DNA from: Paenibacillus sinopodophylli
GTDB taxonomy: Bacteria > Bacillota > Bacilli > Paenibacillales > Paenibacillaceae
DNA: 64,000 nt
Direction of reading: 5' to 3'
Assembly: GCF_005930355.1 (NCBI RefSeq)
Contig: NZ_VDBO01000009.1
Location: 1 to 64,000 of the forward strand
A model generated the notes under the pieces. That model saw only the letters and a list, made by a program, of their open reading frames with translations. It ran no database searches and was not told the DNA's origin. Each line of letters starts with the position of its first letter. Position 1 is the first letter of the stretch. The position numbers and the translations under genes were made by a program. Shown here one piece after another: positions 46,823 through 57,443 of the stretch.

Positions 46823-46952
46823 ATTCCATTCCTCCATCATACCTAATTACAAATTTGATTCTTTATCCTCATGAATTTCCGCAAAAGTATGGATTATTGC
46901 TATATACGTATTCGAATAGAGAGACAAGTCTTGTTAGGCACTGGGGAGTTTC

Positions 46953-47411
46953 ATGAATATCGGTAATCGGCTTGCTGCACTCCGAGATGAGCGGAAATGG
47001 ACGCAGTTGCATACCTCTCGCGCTTGGTATATCACGCGCAGCCATATCTCATTATGAGAAGAATCGAAGGGAGCCCGATTCTGAAACATTATCGAAGTTT
47101 GCTGATTCATATCAAGTTACGGTAGATTATTTGGTAGGCAGAACGTTGGTCCCAATCAGAAGCTTATCCATAATGTACGAAGTTTTGTCGATGGGCTAGA
47201 GATATCTGATGATGAGCTGCTGGAAAAATATCATTTGACTATAGATGGTCGGTTACTTACTGCCGAAGAAACAAAGCTGTTTATTAATTGGGTGCGGACA
47301 AAGAGACAGGGAGGCGACTATCATATAGTAAGGCTCCTCATAAAATCATTGATAATGATAGAAATATTAACATCATTATACCCGACCCGCCGGATGGAAT
47401 TTGTCGGTTAA
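46953..47411 (+). pseudogene. Frameshifted XRE-family regulator
   Basis: The DNA encodes an XRE helix-turn-helix regulator in three pieces. MNIGNRLAALRDERKWTQL (frame 1 from ATG 46953, with GGGGAG upstream) is followed after a shift near 47003 by LALGISRAAISHYEKNRREP...VDYLVGRT. After a second shift near 47150 comes FVDGLEISDDELLEKYHLTIDG...FINWVRTK, the typical C-terminal sensor segment. Each piece is well conserved, so the gene broke recently, or the sequence has two errors. A good terminator follows. If intact it would be a regulator of about 115-150 residues. Confidence 0.8.
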
Positions 47412-47428
47412 TGGGTGCGGGTTTTTTC
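47380..47428 (+). terminator. Terminator after the XRE pseudogene
   Basis: Stem ACCCG-A-CCC / GGG-TG-CGGGT followed by TTTTTTC. The arms are about 25 nt apart. Confidence 0.65.
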
Positions 47429-47449
47429 TAATTTAGTGACATTTTGTCG

Positions 47450-47507
47450 AAAAACAAAAGGGACTGTCGCCAGAAGCAGCTTAAGCTGCTTCTGGGACAG
47501 TCCCTTA
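47450..47507 (-). terminator. Terminator of glutamate synthase
   Basis: A long hairpin: AAGGGACTGTC pairs with GACAGTCCCTT, and inside it AGAAGCAGCTT pairs with AAGCTGCTTCT, with a 3/2-nt internal bulge. TTTTGTTTTT follows on the minus strand. Confidence 0.9.
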
Positions 47508-47538
47508 TCTAGAATGTTTAATTACATACTAGAATGAT

Positions 47539-50500
47539 TTATTTGCCGCCTGCTCGTGCAAGCTCTTTTTTGTTCGCTTCGAAAGCTGCAAGCAAAGCTT
47601 CTTCGCCCACTAGACCGCTATCTTCGACCTTGCGGATCTGTTCAAGCATACGTTTGTAATCTTTAGGAATAACTTTGACGAATTTCGACAATGAAGTCTC
47701 CCATTCATTCAACACACGGGAGCCAATGGCGCTTTCCGTATATTGAACATGTGCTTCAACCAGTCCTCGCAGCTCTGCAACATCAAGTGAATCTTCAAGA
47801 CGCTCCAGCAATACCATCTCCAAGTTGCAATGGTTGTAGAAATCGCCTTTCTCATCATAGATGTAAGCAACTCCGCCAGACATACCGGCTGCAAAGTTAC
47901 GTCCTGTGTTACCGAGAATAACAACGCGTCCGCCTGTCATATATTCACAGCCGTGGTCGCCAACACCTTCAACGACTACATTCGCTCCACTATTGCGGAC
48001 TGCGAAGCGCTCACCTGCTGCACCGCGGATATACGCTTGGCCGCTAGTCGCGCCATAGAGGGCAGTATTGCCGATAATAACGTTCTCTTCAGCTACAAAC
48101 GTTGCCTTAGGAGATGGAGCTACGATAATTTTACCGCCAGAAAGACCTTTACCGACGTAGTCATTCGAATCCCCTTCAATCGACAGCGTGATGCCATTCG
48201 GTACGAATGCACCGAAGCTTTGTCCCGCTGTACCAACAAAATGATAAGAAATCGTATCTTCAGGCAAGCCTGCTGCACCGTAACGCCGGGTAACCTCGCT
48301 GCCAAGAATCGTACCGACAACACGGTTCGTATTCAAGATTGGGAAAGTACCGCGTACGCGTTCACCACTCTCAAGTGCTGCTTGAGCGAGTGGAACAAGC
48401 TGCTGCATATCAAGCGATAGCTCAAGACCGTGATTTTGCTCTTGAATATTGTAGCGTACCGCATCCTTAGGCAGATCCGCTTCATAGAGCAAGCCCGACA
48501 GATCGATGCCTTTCGCTTTGTAATGCTCAAGGAGCTGCTTCGTTTCAAGAATATCAACGCGTCCGACCATCTCTTGAATCGTACGGAAGCCAAGCTCAGC
48601 CATAATCTCACGCAGCTCTTCAGCGATGAAGCGCAGGTAATTAACAACATGACTCGGGTCACCCATGAATTTTTTACGTAGCTCAGGGTTCTGCGTTGCG
48701 ACACCAACTGGACAAGTATCCAATTGACACACACGCATCATAATACAGCCAAGCACGATAAGCGGTGCTGTCGAGAAGCCATACTCTTCGGCGCCAAGCA
48801 ACACAGCAATCGCTACGTCACGGCCGTTCATCATTTTTCCGTCTGTCTCCAGAACGACACGATCACGCAATTTGTTCAGCATGAGTGTTTGGTGCGTTTC
48901 AGCAAGTCCAAGCTCCCACGGCAAACCTGCATGACGGATAGAACCCATTGGGGATGCCCCTGTACCGCCATCATAACCGCTGACCATGATAACATCTGCA
49001 CGGCCTTTCGCAACACCGGTCGCAATCGTACCAACACCAACACCAGAAACGAGTTTAACGTTAATTCGTGCGCGCGGGTTCGCATTTTTCAAGTCATGTA
49101 CAAGCTCTGCCAAATCCTCAATCGAGTAAATATCGTGATGCGGCGGCGGCGAAATAAGTCCTACGCCAGGTGTTGAACCGCGTACCTCAGCTACCCAAGG
49201 ATATACTTTAAGACCAGGTAGTTGACCACCCTCACCAGGCTTAGCGCCTTGGGCCATTTTGATCTGAATTTCGTCAGCATTTACCAAGTAATTGCTCGTT
49301 ACGCCGAAACGTCCAGATGCAACCTGCTTAATGGCACTGCGCCTTGAATCGCCGTTCGCGTCTGGAATGAAACGAGCCGGGTCTTCCCCGCCTTCGCCTG
49401 TGTTCGATTTGCCGCCAAGACGGTTCATCGCGATCGCGAGACTTTCATGCGCTTCTTTACTAATGGAACCAAATGACATCGCGCCTGTCTTGAAACGTTT
49501 CACGATTGATTCGATCGATTCAACCTCATCCAGCGAAACGGCCTGACGACCTCCCTTAAATTGAAGGAGCGAACGCAGTGTCAAATGCTTCTTGTCTTCA
49601 CCCTGAACAAGGGATGAGAACTTTTTGTATAGCTTGTAATCATTGGCACGCGAAGCCATTTGGAGCGTATGGATCGTCTGTGGCGTGAACAAGTGATCCT
49701 CGCCGTCTTTGCGCCATTGATAATCGCCGCCGGAATCAAGTTCCTTTTCGCTTCCCTCTTGCTCAGCGAACGCACGATTGTGATGCTTCAACGATTCATC
49801 GGCAATAACATCGAGACCGATACCGCCAATCCGTGATGGTGTCCCTGTGAAGTACTGATTAATGACATCCTCTTTCAAGCCGAGTGCTTCGAAAATCTGA
49901 GCACCGCGGTAAGATTGAATCGTCGAGATTCCCATTTTGGACAATATTTTGATAACGCCTTTTGTGGCGGCTTTAATAAAGTTTTTCACAGCTTTGTCAT
50001 GCGACACGCCGCGAAGCATACCTTGACGAATCATATCGTCAAGCGTTTCGAATGCAAGGTAAGGATTAACCGCACTTACGCCGTAACCAAGCAGCAAAGC
50101 AAAATGATGCACTTCGCGCGGCTCGCCCGACTCAAGCAGTATGGCAACCTTCGTACGCGTACCTTGACGGATCAGATGGTGATGCAATGCCGATACCGCA
50201 AGCAAAGCCGGAATAGCAGCATTATCCTTGTCTACACCGCGATCAGATAGAATAAGCAAGTTATGTCCTTTAGCAATTACGCGGTCAGCCGCTTCGCACA
50301 TTTGCGTTAACGCAGCGCGGAGACCCGCCTCGCCTTCATTCGCAGCGAAGAAGATCGGAAGCGTAATAGAACGGAAGCCCGGACGACGCACATGGCGCAG
50401 CTTAGCGAATTGCTCATTGGATAGAATAGGCGTATCCAGTTTGATATGGCGACAGCTCTCTGGCTCCGGGTTGAGCAAGTTGCGCTCTGGTCCAATTGTT

Positions 50501-52143
50501 GTCCCTGTTGCCGTAATGATCTCCTCACGGATTGCATCGATCGGCGGGTTCGTAACTTGAGCAAACAGCTGCTTGAAGTAATTGTATAAACGCTGTGGGC
50601 GTTCAGACAATACTGCAAGAGGTGCATCGTAGCCCATCGAAGCGATCGGCTCAGCGCCGCTGCCGGCCATTGGCTCAAGCACTTTGCGAACATCTTCGAA
50701 CGTATAGCCGAATGCTTGCTGCCTCATTTGGACAGTCTCGTGATTCGGTTCAGGAAGCTCCGGCGCATCTGGAAGATCTTCCAAATCAACGAGATGCTCA
50801 TTCAGCCACTCACGATAAGGATGCTCCGTCTCAATCTCCGCTTTCACTTCTTCATCAGAAATGATACGGCCCTTCTCTGTATCAACTAGCAGCATACGTC
50901 CAGGACGCAGTCTGTCTTTGTATAAAATATCTTCTGGCGGAAGCTCAACGGTTCCTGCCTCTGAGCCGAGAATGATATGATCATCCTTCGTTACATAGTA
51001 ACGAGCAGGACGAAGACCGTTACGGTCAAGCACTGCGCCGATTTTCACACCATCCGTGAAGCCAAGCGCCGCTGGTCCATCCCACGGCTCCATCAAGGTG
51101 CTGTGGTATTCGTAGAATGCTTTGCGCTCATCGCTCATGTTCTCATGGTTAGACCATGGTTCTGGAACCATCATCATCGCAGCATGTGCCATAGAGCGGC
51201 CGGATAAGAACAGAAATTCCAATGTGTTATCAAACATCGCCGTGTCAGAGCCGTCAGGGTTAATAACCGGCTTAATCTTCTCGATATCGTCACCGAAAAG
51301 TTCAGTTGCGAACAGCGTTTGACGTGCATGCATCCAGTTCACGTTGCCGCGTAGTGTATTGATCTCACCGTTGTGGATCATATAATGGAAAGGATGCGCG
51401 CGTTCCCAGCTAGGGAATGTGTTCGTACTGAAACGGGAGTGAACAAGCGCCATCGCAGAAACGACCGACTCATCGTTCAATTCCGTGTAGAACGAGCGAA
51501 CCTGCTCTGTTGTAAGCATCCCTTTGTAGACGATCTTTCTCGAGGACAAGCTCGAGAAATAGAACATATTGCCGCCTTCTTTGCCAGCATAACGTATGGC
51601 AAGCTCAGAGCGCTTGCGAATGACATATAATTTGCGTTCGAACGCCATATTGTCCTTCAAGTCTGCGTTCATGCCAATGAACAGCTGACGAACATAAGGC
51701 TTAACAGCCAGTGCTGATTCACCTAGCTTCTTATCGTCTGTCGGAACTGTACGCCATCCAATAAGCGATTGGTTCTCTTCCCGAACAATCGATTCCACTT
51801 CATGCTCAATAGCGCTGCGAGCAGCTTCATCCTGCGGCATGAATATCATACCTACGGCATATTGCCCTGGGGCAGGAAGCTCGATCTCTTGTTTCTTCAA
51901 CTCAGCTGCAAAAAAAGCATGCGGAATTTGAAGCAAAATACCTGCTCCATCTCCTGTGTTCGGTTCGCTGCCTTGACCGCCGCGATGCTCCATATTCTCG
52001 AGCAGCATCAGCGCTTGGCGGATGACCTTGTGCGATTTAATTCCCTTGATGTTGGCCACAAAGCCCATGCCGCAAGCATCTTTCTCAAATTGCGGATCAT
52101 AGAGCCCCTGCTTCGGCGGCAATCCCAAAATATGTTCTTTCAT
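47539..52143 (-). CDS. gltB: Glutamate synthase large subunit
   Basis: A 1534-residue enzyme that makes two glutamates from glutamine and 2-oxoglutarate. An N-terminal Ntn amidotransferase domain starts at C24 after a short propeptide (KDACGMGF). It is followed by a central region, the FMN-binding TIM barrel (about 850-1220; [12 protein letters not shown]), the Fe-S cysteines [15 protein letters not shown], and the C-terminal GXGXG beta-helix. Length is normal. The start at ATG 52143 follows GAAAGG at 9 nt; an in-frame TTG is too close. No small subunit gene lies next to it, so the FAD/NADPH subunit must be elsewhere. It is a single-gene unit with its own terminator. Confidence 0.96.
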   Translation of the reverse strand: MKEHILGLPPKQGLYDPQFEKDACGMGFVANIKGIKSHKVIRQALMLLENMEHRGGQGSEPNTGDGAGILLQIPHAFFAAELKKQEIELPAPGQYAVGMIFMPQDEAARSAIEHEVESIVREENQSLIGWRTVPTDDKKLGESALAVKPYVRQLFIGMNADLKDNMAFERKLYVIRKRSELAIRYAGKEGGNMFYFSSLSSRKIVYKGMLTTEQVRSFYTELNDESVVSAMALVHSRFSTNTFPSWERAHPFHYMIHNGEINTLRGNVNWMHARQTLFATELFGDDIEKIKPVINPDGSDTAMFDNTLEFLFLSGRSMAHAAMMMVPEPWSNHENMSDERKAFYEYHSTLMEPWDGPAALGFTDGVKIGAVLDRNGLRPARYYVTKDDHIILGSEAGTVELPPEDILYKDRLRPGRMLLVDTEKGRIISDEEVKAEIETEHPYREWLNEHLVDLEDLPDAPELPEPNHETVQMRQQAFGYTFEDVRKVLEPMAGSGAEPIASMGYDAPLAVLSERPQRLYNYFKQLFAQVTNPPIDAIREEIITATGTTIGPERNLLNPEPESCRHIKLDTPILSNEQFAKLRHVRRPGFRSITLPIFFAANEGEAGLRAALTQMCEAADRVIAKGHNLLILSDRGVDKDNAAIPALLAVSALHHHLIRQGTRTKVAILLESGEPREVHHFALLLGYGVSAVNPYLAFETLDDMIRQGMLRGVSHDKAVKNFIKAATKGVIKILSKMGISTIQSYRGAQIFEALGLKEDVINQYFTGTPSRIGGIGLDVIADESLKHHNRAFAEQEGSEKELDSGGDYQWRKDGEDHLFTPQTIHTLQMASRANDYKLYKKFSSLVQGEDKKHLTLRSLLQFKGGRQAVSLDEVESIESIVKRFKTGAMSFGSISKEAHESLAIAMNRLGGKSNTGEGGEDPARFIPDANGDSRRSAIKQVASGRFGVTSNYLVNADEIQIKMAQGAKPGEGGQLPGLKVYPWVAEVRGSTPGVGLISPPPHHDIYSIEDLAELVHDLKNANPRARINVKLVSGVGVGTIATGVAKGRADVIMVSGYDGGTGASPMGSIRHAGLPWELGLAETHQTLMLNKLRDRVVLETDGKMMNGRDVAIAVLLGAEEYGFSTAPLIVLGCIMMRVCQLDTCPVGVATQNPELRKKFMGDPSHVVNYLRFIAEELREIMAELGFRTIQEMVGRVDILETKQLLEHYKAKGIDLSGLLYEADLPKDAVRYNIQEQNHGLELSLDMQQLVPLAQAALESGERVRGTFPILNTNRVVGTILGSEVTRRYGAAGLPEDTISYHFVGTAGQSFGAFVPNGITLSIEGDSNDYVGKGLSGGKIIVAPSPKATFVAEENVIIGNTALYGATSGQAYIRGAAGERFAVRNSGANVVVEGVGDHGCEYMTGGRVVILGNTGRNFAAGMSGGVAYIYDEKGDFYNHCNLEMVLLERLEDSLDVAELRGLVEAHVQYTESAIGSRVLNEWETSLSKFVKVIPKDYKRMLEQIRKVEDSGLVGEEALLAAFEANKKELARAGGK

Positions 52144-52237
52144 TGTGTGCAACCTTTCTATGAGAAGATTTTTGGGCTAGCGTGAACATGTTGAAAACAA
52201 GCATGAATGAATACGCATTACGCTTCATTTTTGGCTT

Positions 52238-52246
52238 ATTTTATCA
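52238..52246 (-). promoter_or_regulatory. Extended -10 element upstream of gltB
   Basis: Minus strand TGATAAAAT at 52246-52238, with no clear -35 box. It implies a leader of about 90 nt. I found no T-box or other riboswitch in that leader. Confidence 0.4.
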
Positions 52247-52564
52247 TAGAATGGTAGTCAGCGAGGCGCATCGGCCTGCTACTTGCCACTCATAAGCTAA
52301 ACGTCTGCGGCCCTGCTAAAGGGCGCATCCGATTAATTGACCATAGACCGAGCCTATACCGCCACATTGCGATTATTATATTATTTTAACATTAGGCAAT
52401 TGCGGAATCAATTTAATATTTTCATAATTATTTGCACTATTTTACTACTTACGCATTCGTCAACTGTCTGAATTAGTTCCTACTCAGTCCATTTCACTGC
52501 GAAATACAAGCATAGCATAGATCGCTGCTTCTATTTCTTTCTATTTTATCAGAAGGATGTGTTC
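52247..52564. other. Intergenic region upstream of gltB and the GDSL esterase
   Basis: About 320 bp of divergent spacer. The left half is GC-rich and the right half AT-rich (TTTAATATTTTCATAATTATTTGC). I see no gene, repeat or RNA element, only weak promoter-like AT stretches for the esterase. Confidence 0.3.
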
Positions 52565-53896
52565 TTGTTGTATAGCAAGTTAAGGAAAGTGTCTGTTCAG
52601 ACAGCAGCGTCCCTCATTCTCGCGGTCATCTTCACAACCATTCTCAGTAATCAGTCTCTAACACATCAATCCAAACAGGTGCAAGCTGCCTCTCAGACAA
52701 AGCAAGCTAATACAGATGCTTACCACATCGTCGCGCTCGGCGACTCCGTTACAGCTGGATACGAGAAAGGCTTCACTGAGCTCTCCATTCCTTACGGCTA
52801 CGTTGAGCATGTGTACGAGCAGGCCTTATTCCAAGGTTATCGAACCGAATACGAGAACTATGGCGTGCTTGGTCTCCGAACAGCGGGACTGAAACGTTGG
52901 ATGGATGCAGTGGTCATCAGTACCGAAGTGAAAAGTACAGATATTCAGACTGGGCTACCTGATCCCCGGGCTGAACAGCTATTCTCAGCAACTAAGCAGT
53001 TACGCTCCTCTATCATGCAATCGGATTTGATCTTGATAACCATTGGCGGCAATGACATGTACGCCGTGCTGGAGAAGCTGGAGGAAGGTGCAGATCAGTC
53101 CGAAGCTGCCTCTGTATTGGAAACAGCCCTTAATCGTTACGAAGCAGAGCTTGAGTCGTCGCTGCGATCAATAACGAGTCTTCAACCCAAAGTACAAATC
53201 ATAATAGCTGATCAGTATCTGCCGATTCCCAAACCTGTCAGGCTAGGCGCTCTTGTTTTTCCATTATACCCGGAAGCTGATCGTTTGTTCCTTGAATCCA
53301 GCGTGAAGCAGCTGCGCGAGCGGCTCAATCAGATTGTACAACGGCTGACTAAGGAAGGCTATCAAGTGAAGATCGCAAACGTAGCAGCAGCATTTGTCGA
53401 TAACGAGCTGCGTTACACTTCGATCGCTGACGGGGATATCCATCCGAACCACGCCGGCTATGCAGCGATGGGGACTGCCTTCGCAAAGGCAGTATGGGGT
53501 GAGTACCGCGTGGCAAAGCCAAAAGAACCTAATCAGCCCGTTCATATTCTCGTGAAGGGCAAAGAGCTGCCTGGCACAAGCGGCGCGCTCTTCGTCCATA
53601 ACCGTACCTTTGTCCCACTTCGCAGTGCAACTGTGGCGATGGGAGGCACAATCAAATGGAATGCCAGAACGCAGACCGCTTCAATATCGCTCGACAGCAA
53701 TGTAGTCGATATAACATCCGGCTCGTCTAAGATAAAAGTTAACGGCGTTACCAAGCTGCTTGAAGCGCCACCCGCTTTCATGCACGCAGCAGGCAAGGCA
53801 GCGACCTTATATGTGCCGCTTGCCGCTTTGTCAGAGGGATTGCAGTTCCAGGTCGTTTATCGCGATACATTGAAAGCTGTCTTCATTAATAAATAA
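52565..53896 (+). CDS. Secreted GDSL-family esterase with copper amine oxidase N-terminal-like domain
   Basis: A 443-residue exported protein. An N-terminal signal/anchor spans residues 10-30. The GDSL hydrolase domain (about 52-320) has the catalytic Ser in GDSVTAG (S61), the oxyanion GGNDMY block, and the C-terminal DGDIHPNHAGY with catalytic Asp and His. A C-terminal module (about 325-443) resembles the copper amine oxidase N-terminal domain: FVPLRSATVAMGGTIKWN, with repeats of beta strands that bind cell-wall or matrix material. It probably deacylates a wall polymer or lipid outside the cell. The start is most likely TTG 52565, 7 nt after AGAAGGA; GTG 52559 is too close. Confidence 0.83.
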   Translation: MLYSKLRKVSVQTAASLILAVIFTTILSNQSLTHQSKQVQAASQTKQANTDAYHIVALGDSVTAGYEKGFTELSIPYGYVEHVYEQALFQGYRTEYENYGVLGLRTAGLKRWMDAVVISTEVKSTDIQTGLPDPRAEQLFSATKQLRSSIMQSDLILITIGGNDMYAVLEKLEEGADQSEAASVLETALNRYEAELESSLRSITSLQPKVQIIIADQYLPIPKPVRLGALVFPLYPEADRLFLESSVKQLRERLNQIVQRLTKEGYQVKIANVAAAFVDNELRYTSIADGDIHPNHAGYAAMGTAFAKAVWGEYRVAKPKEPNQPVHILVKGKELPGTSGALFVHNRTFVPLRSATVAMGGTIKWNARTQTASISLDSNVVDITSGSSKIKVNGVTKLLEAPPAFMHAAGKAATLYVPLAALSEGLQFQVVYRDTLKAVFINK

Positions 53897-53904
53897 AAGT
53901 AAAC

Positions 53905-54300
53905 CTATTTGTAATCCTTCTGAAGCTGCTGCATTTGCTCAAGCGCTTTTGCCGCCCAGCGGTGCAAACGATCAAGCGAGGCGACCTCAGCTTCCGCAGC
54001 AGCTCTCAAGGATGTTTGATAATCAGGAACACTACCTAGGTAAGGCTTCACATCGCGAAGCAGAACAGTCGTCTTCTCCGTAAAGCTGAGCGCGCGTCTT
54101 TCATGAAACATAGGAACATCAGGATTATAAGGATTATGCAAATCCCCCTGCTCGGGATGTTTCAATACAGCAAGTACTTTGACCAGAGCACGGGGACCAT
54201 TGATTTCAACAAGCTCTCCTACATAATGACCAGAACGAACCTCTGCTCTCACATGCTCTCCAATTTTCAAACCGTTGTCATTCTGATTAGTTGGTTCCAT
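53905..54300 (-). CDS. kapB: Kinase-associated protein B
   Basis: A 131-residue KapB homologue. The core VKVLAVLKHPEQGDLHNPYNPDVPMFHERRAL is highly characteristic (shown in part: LKHPEQGDLHNP and FHERRAL). The N-terminal half is an SH3-like barrel (KIGEHVRAEVRSGHYVGEL), the C-terminal half a helical pair. In B. subtilis KapB is needed for KinB to feed phosphate to Spo0F at the start of sporulation. It is convergent with the GDSL esterase, 8 bp from its stop. No lipoprotein signal is seen here. Confidence 0.9.
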   Translation of the reverse strand: MEPTNQNDNGLKIGEHVRAEVRSGHYVGELVEINGPRALVKVLAVLKHPEQGDLHNPYNPDVPMFHERRALSFTEKTTVLLRDVKPYLGSVPDYQTSLRAAAEAEVASLDRLHRWAAKALEQMQQLQKDYK

Positions 54301-54502
54301 TTCTTATCAGCCTCGCTTATTATTAATTATCACTTGTAAAATATATGTAAATATAGTTGACGACAGGGATACATAAGCTATTCATGAGTACTTCTTCTTT
54401 CTAGGATAAATTATCCATAGCTTTATTCGCAAGCCTTAAGGATAAAACTTGTGTTAGTTGCACTTGCATCGTAATATGGAAATAGAAAAGTAGGTGGAAT
54501 GA

Positions 54503-55618
54503 ATGCGTAAGAAAAGAGTGCTTCTGCTCTCTGAAGGCTTTGGCTCCGGTCATACTCAAGCTGCCTATGCGCTCGCTGTCGGACTAAAGCAGTTATGTCC
54601 GGGGATTCAGACCCGCGTTATCGAGCTTGGAAAATTTCTTAATCCGGTGCTTGGTCCATGGATTATATCCGCGTATCGCAAAACAGTAAGTAAACAGCCT
54701 AAGATGGTCGGTCTCATGTACCGCAGCAACTATAAAAAATCGTTTAACCGCCTTACACAGCTTGCGCTCCATCGCATGTTTTATACCCAGACGTCGCAAG
54801 TCATCTCGCAATTGAAGCCGGATTTGATCATATGCACGCATCCAGGTCCGAATGCGGTGGTAGCGAGGCTGAAGCGCCTAGGTTTGGACATGCCATTGTA
54901 TACGCTCATTACGGATTACGACGCACATGGCTCTTGGGTAAACAAAGAGGTCAACCAATACTTGGTTTCCTCGAATCTGGTAAAGGAACGCCTCATGGAT
55001 AAGGGCATTTCAGAGGATCGTATTGAAGTTACAGGCATACCTGTTCATCCGAATTTCTGGCATACATACGATAAAGAAGAAATACGAGAGCAATTCCAGC
55101 TGAAGGATATGCCGACTGTGCTCATCATGGGCGGTGGCTGGGGAATCATGTATGAGGACAATGCCCTCGAATATATGACGAAATGGCGCGAGACCACCCA
55201 ACTGATCTACTGCGTAGGCTCTAATGAGAAGATGAAAGAGAAGATGCTGTCAGATCCACTGTTCCGACATCCGAACATCCGTATTCTAAGCTTCACCCGC
55301 GAGGTTAATAAGCTTATGGATGTATCCGATCTCCTTATTACGAAGCCGGGTGGCATGACTTGTACTGAAGGAATGAGCAAAGGAATTCCGATGCTGTTCT
55401 ACGAGCCGATCCCCGGCCAAGAGGAAGAAAACTGCGAACACTTTATTAGCAACGGTTTTGGCGAAATGCTCGACTCGAACGATACCGTCGACCGATGGTT
55501 CTCGCTCATCCACGAGCCTTACGCTTCTGGTCAATTCAGAGACGGACTGCTAACGAAAAGAAATCAACAATATGACCCGATGAATTGTCCGAATGCCGTC
55601 CTGCGACTCATGCAGTGA
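54503..55618 (+). CDS. Family 28 glycosyltransferase (MGDG synthase/UgtP-like)
   Basis: A 371-residue GT-B enzyme related to diacylglycerol glucosyltransferases (UgtP/YpfP) and plant MGDG synthases. It shows GSGHTQAA at 14-21 (Rossmann start), HPGPNAV, ITDYDAHGSW, MGGGWGIM, and the nucleotide-sugar loop ITKPGGMTCTEG followed by PGQEEEN. Family members attach UDP-glucose or galactose to diacylglycerol, giving membrane glycolipids and the anchor for lipoteichoic acid. The ATG follows GTGGAAT-type sequence; the nearest AG-rich site is AGTAGGTGG. It is divergent from kapB. Confidence 0.85.
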   Translation: MRKKRVLLLSEGFGSGHTQAAYALAVGLKQLCPGIQTRVIELGKFLNPVLGPWIISAYRKTVSKQPKMVGLMYRSNYKKSFNRLTQLALHRMFYTQTSQVISQLKPDLIICTHPGPNAVVARLKRLGLDMPLYTLITDYDAHGSWVNKEVNQYLVSSNLVKERLMDKGISEDRIEVTGIPVHPNFWHTYDKEEIREQFQLKDMPTVLIMGGGWGIMYEDNALEYMTKWRETTQLIYCVGSNEKMKEKMLSDPLFRHPNIRILSFTREVNKLMDVSDLLITKPGGMTCTEGMSKGIPMLFYEPIPGQEEENCEHFISNGFGEMLDSNDTVDRWFSLIHEPYASGQFRDGLLTKRNQQYDPMNCPNAVLRLMQ

Positions 55619-55704
55619 CGGTTTTCTTTTTATTATTAGGATTACGAAGCATAAATGTTGTGTACTTATTCAAATAGTATGAATGATGAAGGGAGCTGTT
55701 TTTG

Positions 55705-57120
55705 ATGGGTTCACAAATGACCGATGGCAAAACAATCATTCTAAGAGTAGAGATTGATACGAATATCGCGCAGTTTGGACGGGCGGCTACTGCTATCGAA
55801 CAAGCGAGTGGAGATATTATCGCAATCGACGTCATACATACGGACAGAAATAAGAGCTTACGCGACTTAACCGTGAAAATTACAGAACAAGGAGCGGCTG
55901 AACGACTCACTTCCGCATTGAAATCGATTAACGGCATTCGACTTATTCATGTTTCAGACCGTACCTTCCTGCTCCATCTGGGAGGGAAAATAACGATTCA
56001 GCCCAAGACACCTATTCAGAATCGCGATGATCTATCACGCGTGTACACGCCTGATGTAGCCAGAGTTTGCCAAGCGATATTCGAAGAGCCTTCCAAGGCG
56101 TTCACACTAACCGTCAAAAGGAACATGGTTGCCGTCATCTCCGATGGGAGCGCCGTGTTAGGATTAGGCAATATCGGTCCTTACGCTGCAATGCCGGTCA
56201 TGGAAGGAAAAGCGATGCTCTTCAAACAATTTGCCGATGTCGATGCGTTCCCGATCTGTCTCGATACGCAGGATACCGAATCCATTATCACATCGATTAA
56301 ACATTTGGCCCCAGCTTTCGGGGGCATCAATCTTGAGGACATTTCTGCACCGCGCTGCTTCGAAATAGAGCAAAGATTGCGGAAAGAGCTCGACATTCCT
56401 GTATTTCATGATGATCAGCATGGTACAGCTGTAGTGCTTTATGCTGGGCTGCTTAACGCGCTCAAACTAACTGGTCGCAGCCTTCGCGATAGCCGAATCG
56501 TCATTTGCGGCATTGGGGCTGCAGGTACTGCTTGCACCAAAATGCTGCTCGCTGGCGGCGCAGAGCATATCGTTGGCGTAGACCGCGTCGGCATCCTTAA
56601 TGCAGAGCAAGCTTATGATAATCCCATGTGGCAATGGTATGCGGAGAACACGAACCCGCAGCGCATTAGCGGGGGGCTAGCCGACGCCCTTGCAGGTGCA
56701 GATGTGTTTATCGGCGTTTCGGCCGGCGGAATCTTGACCCGTGCACATATTGAGACGATGGCGAAAGAGCCAATTGTATTTGCAATGGCGAATCCAGAGC
56801 CCGAGATCAGGCCGGAGCTTGCCGAAGATATTGTTGCGGTATTCGCTACTGGCCGTTCCGATTATCCGAATCAGATCAACAACGTCCTATGCTTTCCTGG
56901 TATATTCCGAGGTGCACTCGACAGCCGGGCGACAACCATCAATGAAGAGATGAAGCTTGCTGCGGCAGAAGCGATTGCGTCCGTTATAAGTGACGAAGAG
57001 CTCAGCCCGATGTATATTGTACCAAGTGTCTTTAATACCCGTGTTGTTGAAGAGGTACGCCGCCGCGTCATTCAAGCAGCCCAGCAAAGCGGCGTTTCCC
57101 GCCGCCAGACTCGCGAATAA
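55705..57120 (+). CDS. NAD-dependent malic enzyme with N-terminal ACT domain
   Basis: A 471-residue oxaloacetate-decarboxylating malate dehydrogenase. The N-terminal 80 residues form an ACT domain (ILRVEIDTNIAQFG), then the malic-enzyme fold: YTPDVARVC with the catalytic Tyr, VISDGSAVLGLGNIG, FKQFADVDAFPICLD, HDDQHGTAVV with metal ligands, and the NAD-binding ICGIGAAGTACT. The reaction is malate to pyruvate plus CO2. The ACT domain suggests allosteric control by a small molecule. The start at ATG 55705 follows GAAGGGAG at 9 nt. A strong terminator follows. Confidence 0.92.
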   Translation: MGSQMTDGKTIILRVEIDTNIAQFGRAATAIEQASGDIIAIDVIHTDRNKSLRDLTVKITEQGAAERLTSALKSINGIRLIHVSDRTFLLHLGGKITIQPKTPIQNRDDLSRVYTPDVARVCQAIFEEPSKAFTLTVKRNMVAVISDGSAVLGLGNIGPYAAMPVMEGKAMLFKQFADVDAFPICLDTQDTESIITSIKHLAPAFGGINLEDISAPRCFEIEQRLRKELDIPVFHDDQHGTAVVLYAGLLNALKLTGRSLRDSRIVICGIGAAGTACTKMLLAGGAEHIVGVDRVGILNAEQAYDNPMWQWYAENTNPQRISGGLADALAGADVFIGVSAGGILTRAHIETMAKEPIVFAMANPEPEIRPELAEDIVAVFATGRSDYPNQINNVLCFPGIFRGALDSRATTINEEMKLAAAEAIASVISDEELSPMYIVPSVFNTRVVEEVRRRVIQAAQQSGVSRRQTRE

Positions 57121-57151
57121 CGGCACTTTATCTGATTGGTTTGGTCTTTAT

Positions 57152-57197
57152 AAACGCCGCCTATTACGGGATCCCCCGCAAATAGGCGGCGTTTTTT
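57152..57197 (+). terminator. Terminator of the malic enzyme gene
   Basis: Perfect 12-bp stem AAACGCCGCCTA / TAGGCGGCGTTT with a 19-nt loop and six T. Confidence 0.9.
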
Positions 57198-57304
57198 GCA
57201 AACTCGTTGAAACCTTCAGGTAGGTTTATACGTATTCGTTCCTATGTACCATATACAATAAAATAAACACATGACAACTATCATCTTCTTAACCGTATTA
57301 ATTA

Positions 57305-57342
57305 TGCTATAATTAAAATATCAAGCGCTAAAGCGCTTTTTC
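57305..57342 (+). promoter_or_regulatory. Extended -10 promoter and leader hairpin of the VTT-protein gene
   Basis: TGCTATAAT at 57305-57313 is a good extended -10. About 10 nt later AAGCGC-TAAA-GCGCTT forms a 6-bp stem followed by TTTTT. Most of the 320-bp gap 57121-57443 is otherwise featureless, giving a leader of roughly 120 nt to the start codon. Confidence 0.5.
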
Positions 57343-57443
57343 AACAAGCTGCAGCATATAGTAGCAACAATGGAGCTTCCATTTTCGAACATCTCGATAA
57401 GCAGGCTTTTTGTGCAGTTAGTTGATGGAAAGGGAGCCTGGTA

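Noticed and set aside
47830-48420. 196-codon open frame opposite the glutamate synthase gene
   Set aside because: Complete overlap with a highly conserved enzyme, no ribosome site, and a Cys/Arg/Thr-rich composition typical of an antisense shadow.
52144-52246. T-box or other riboswitch in the glutamate synthase leader
   Set aside because: The leader is only about 90 nt and has no T-box sequence or terminator/antiterminator pair.
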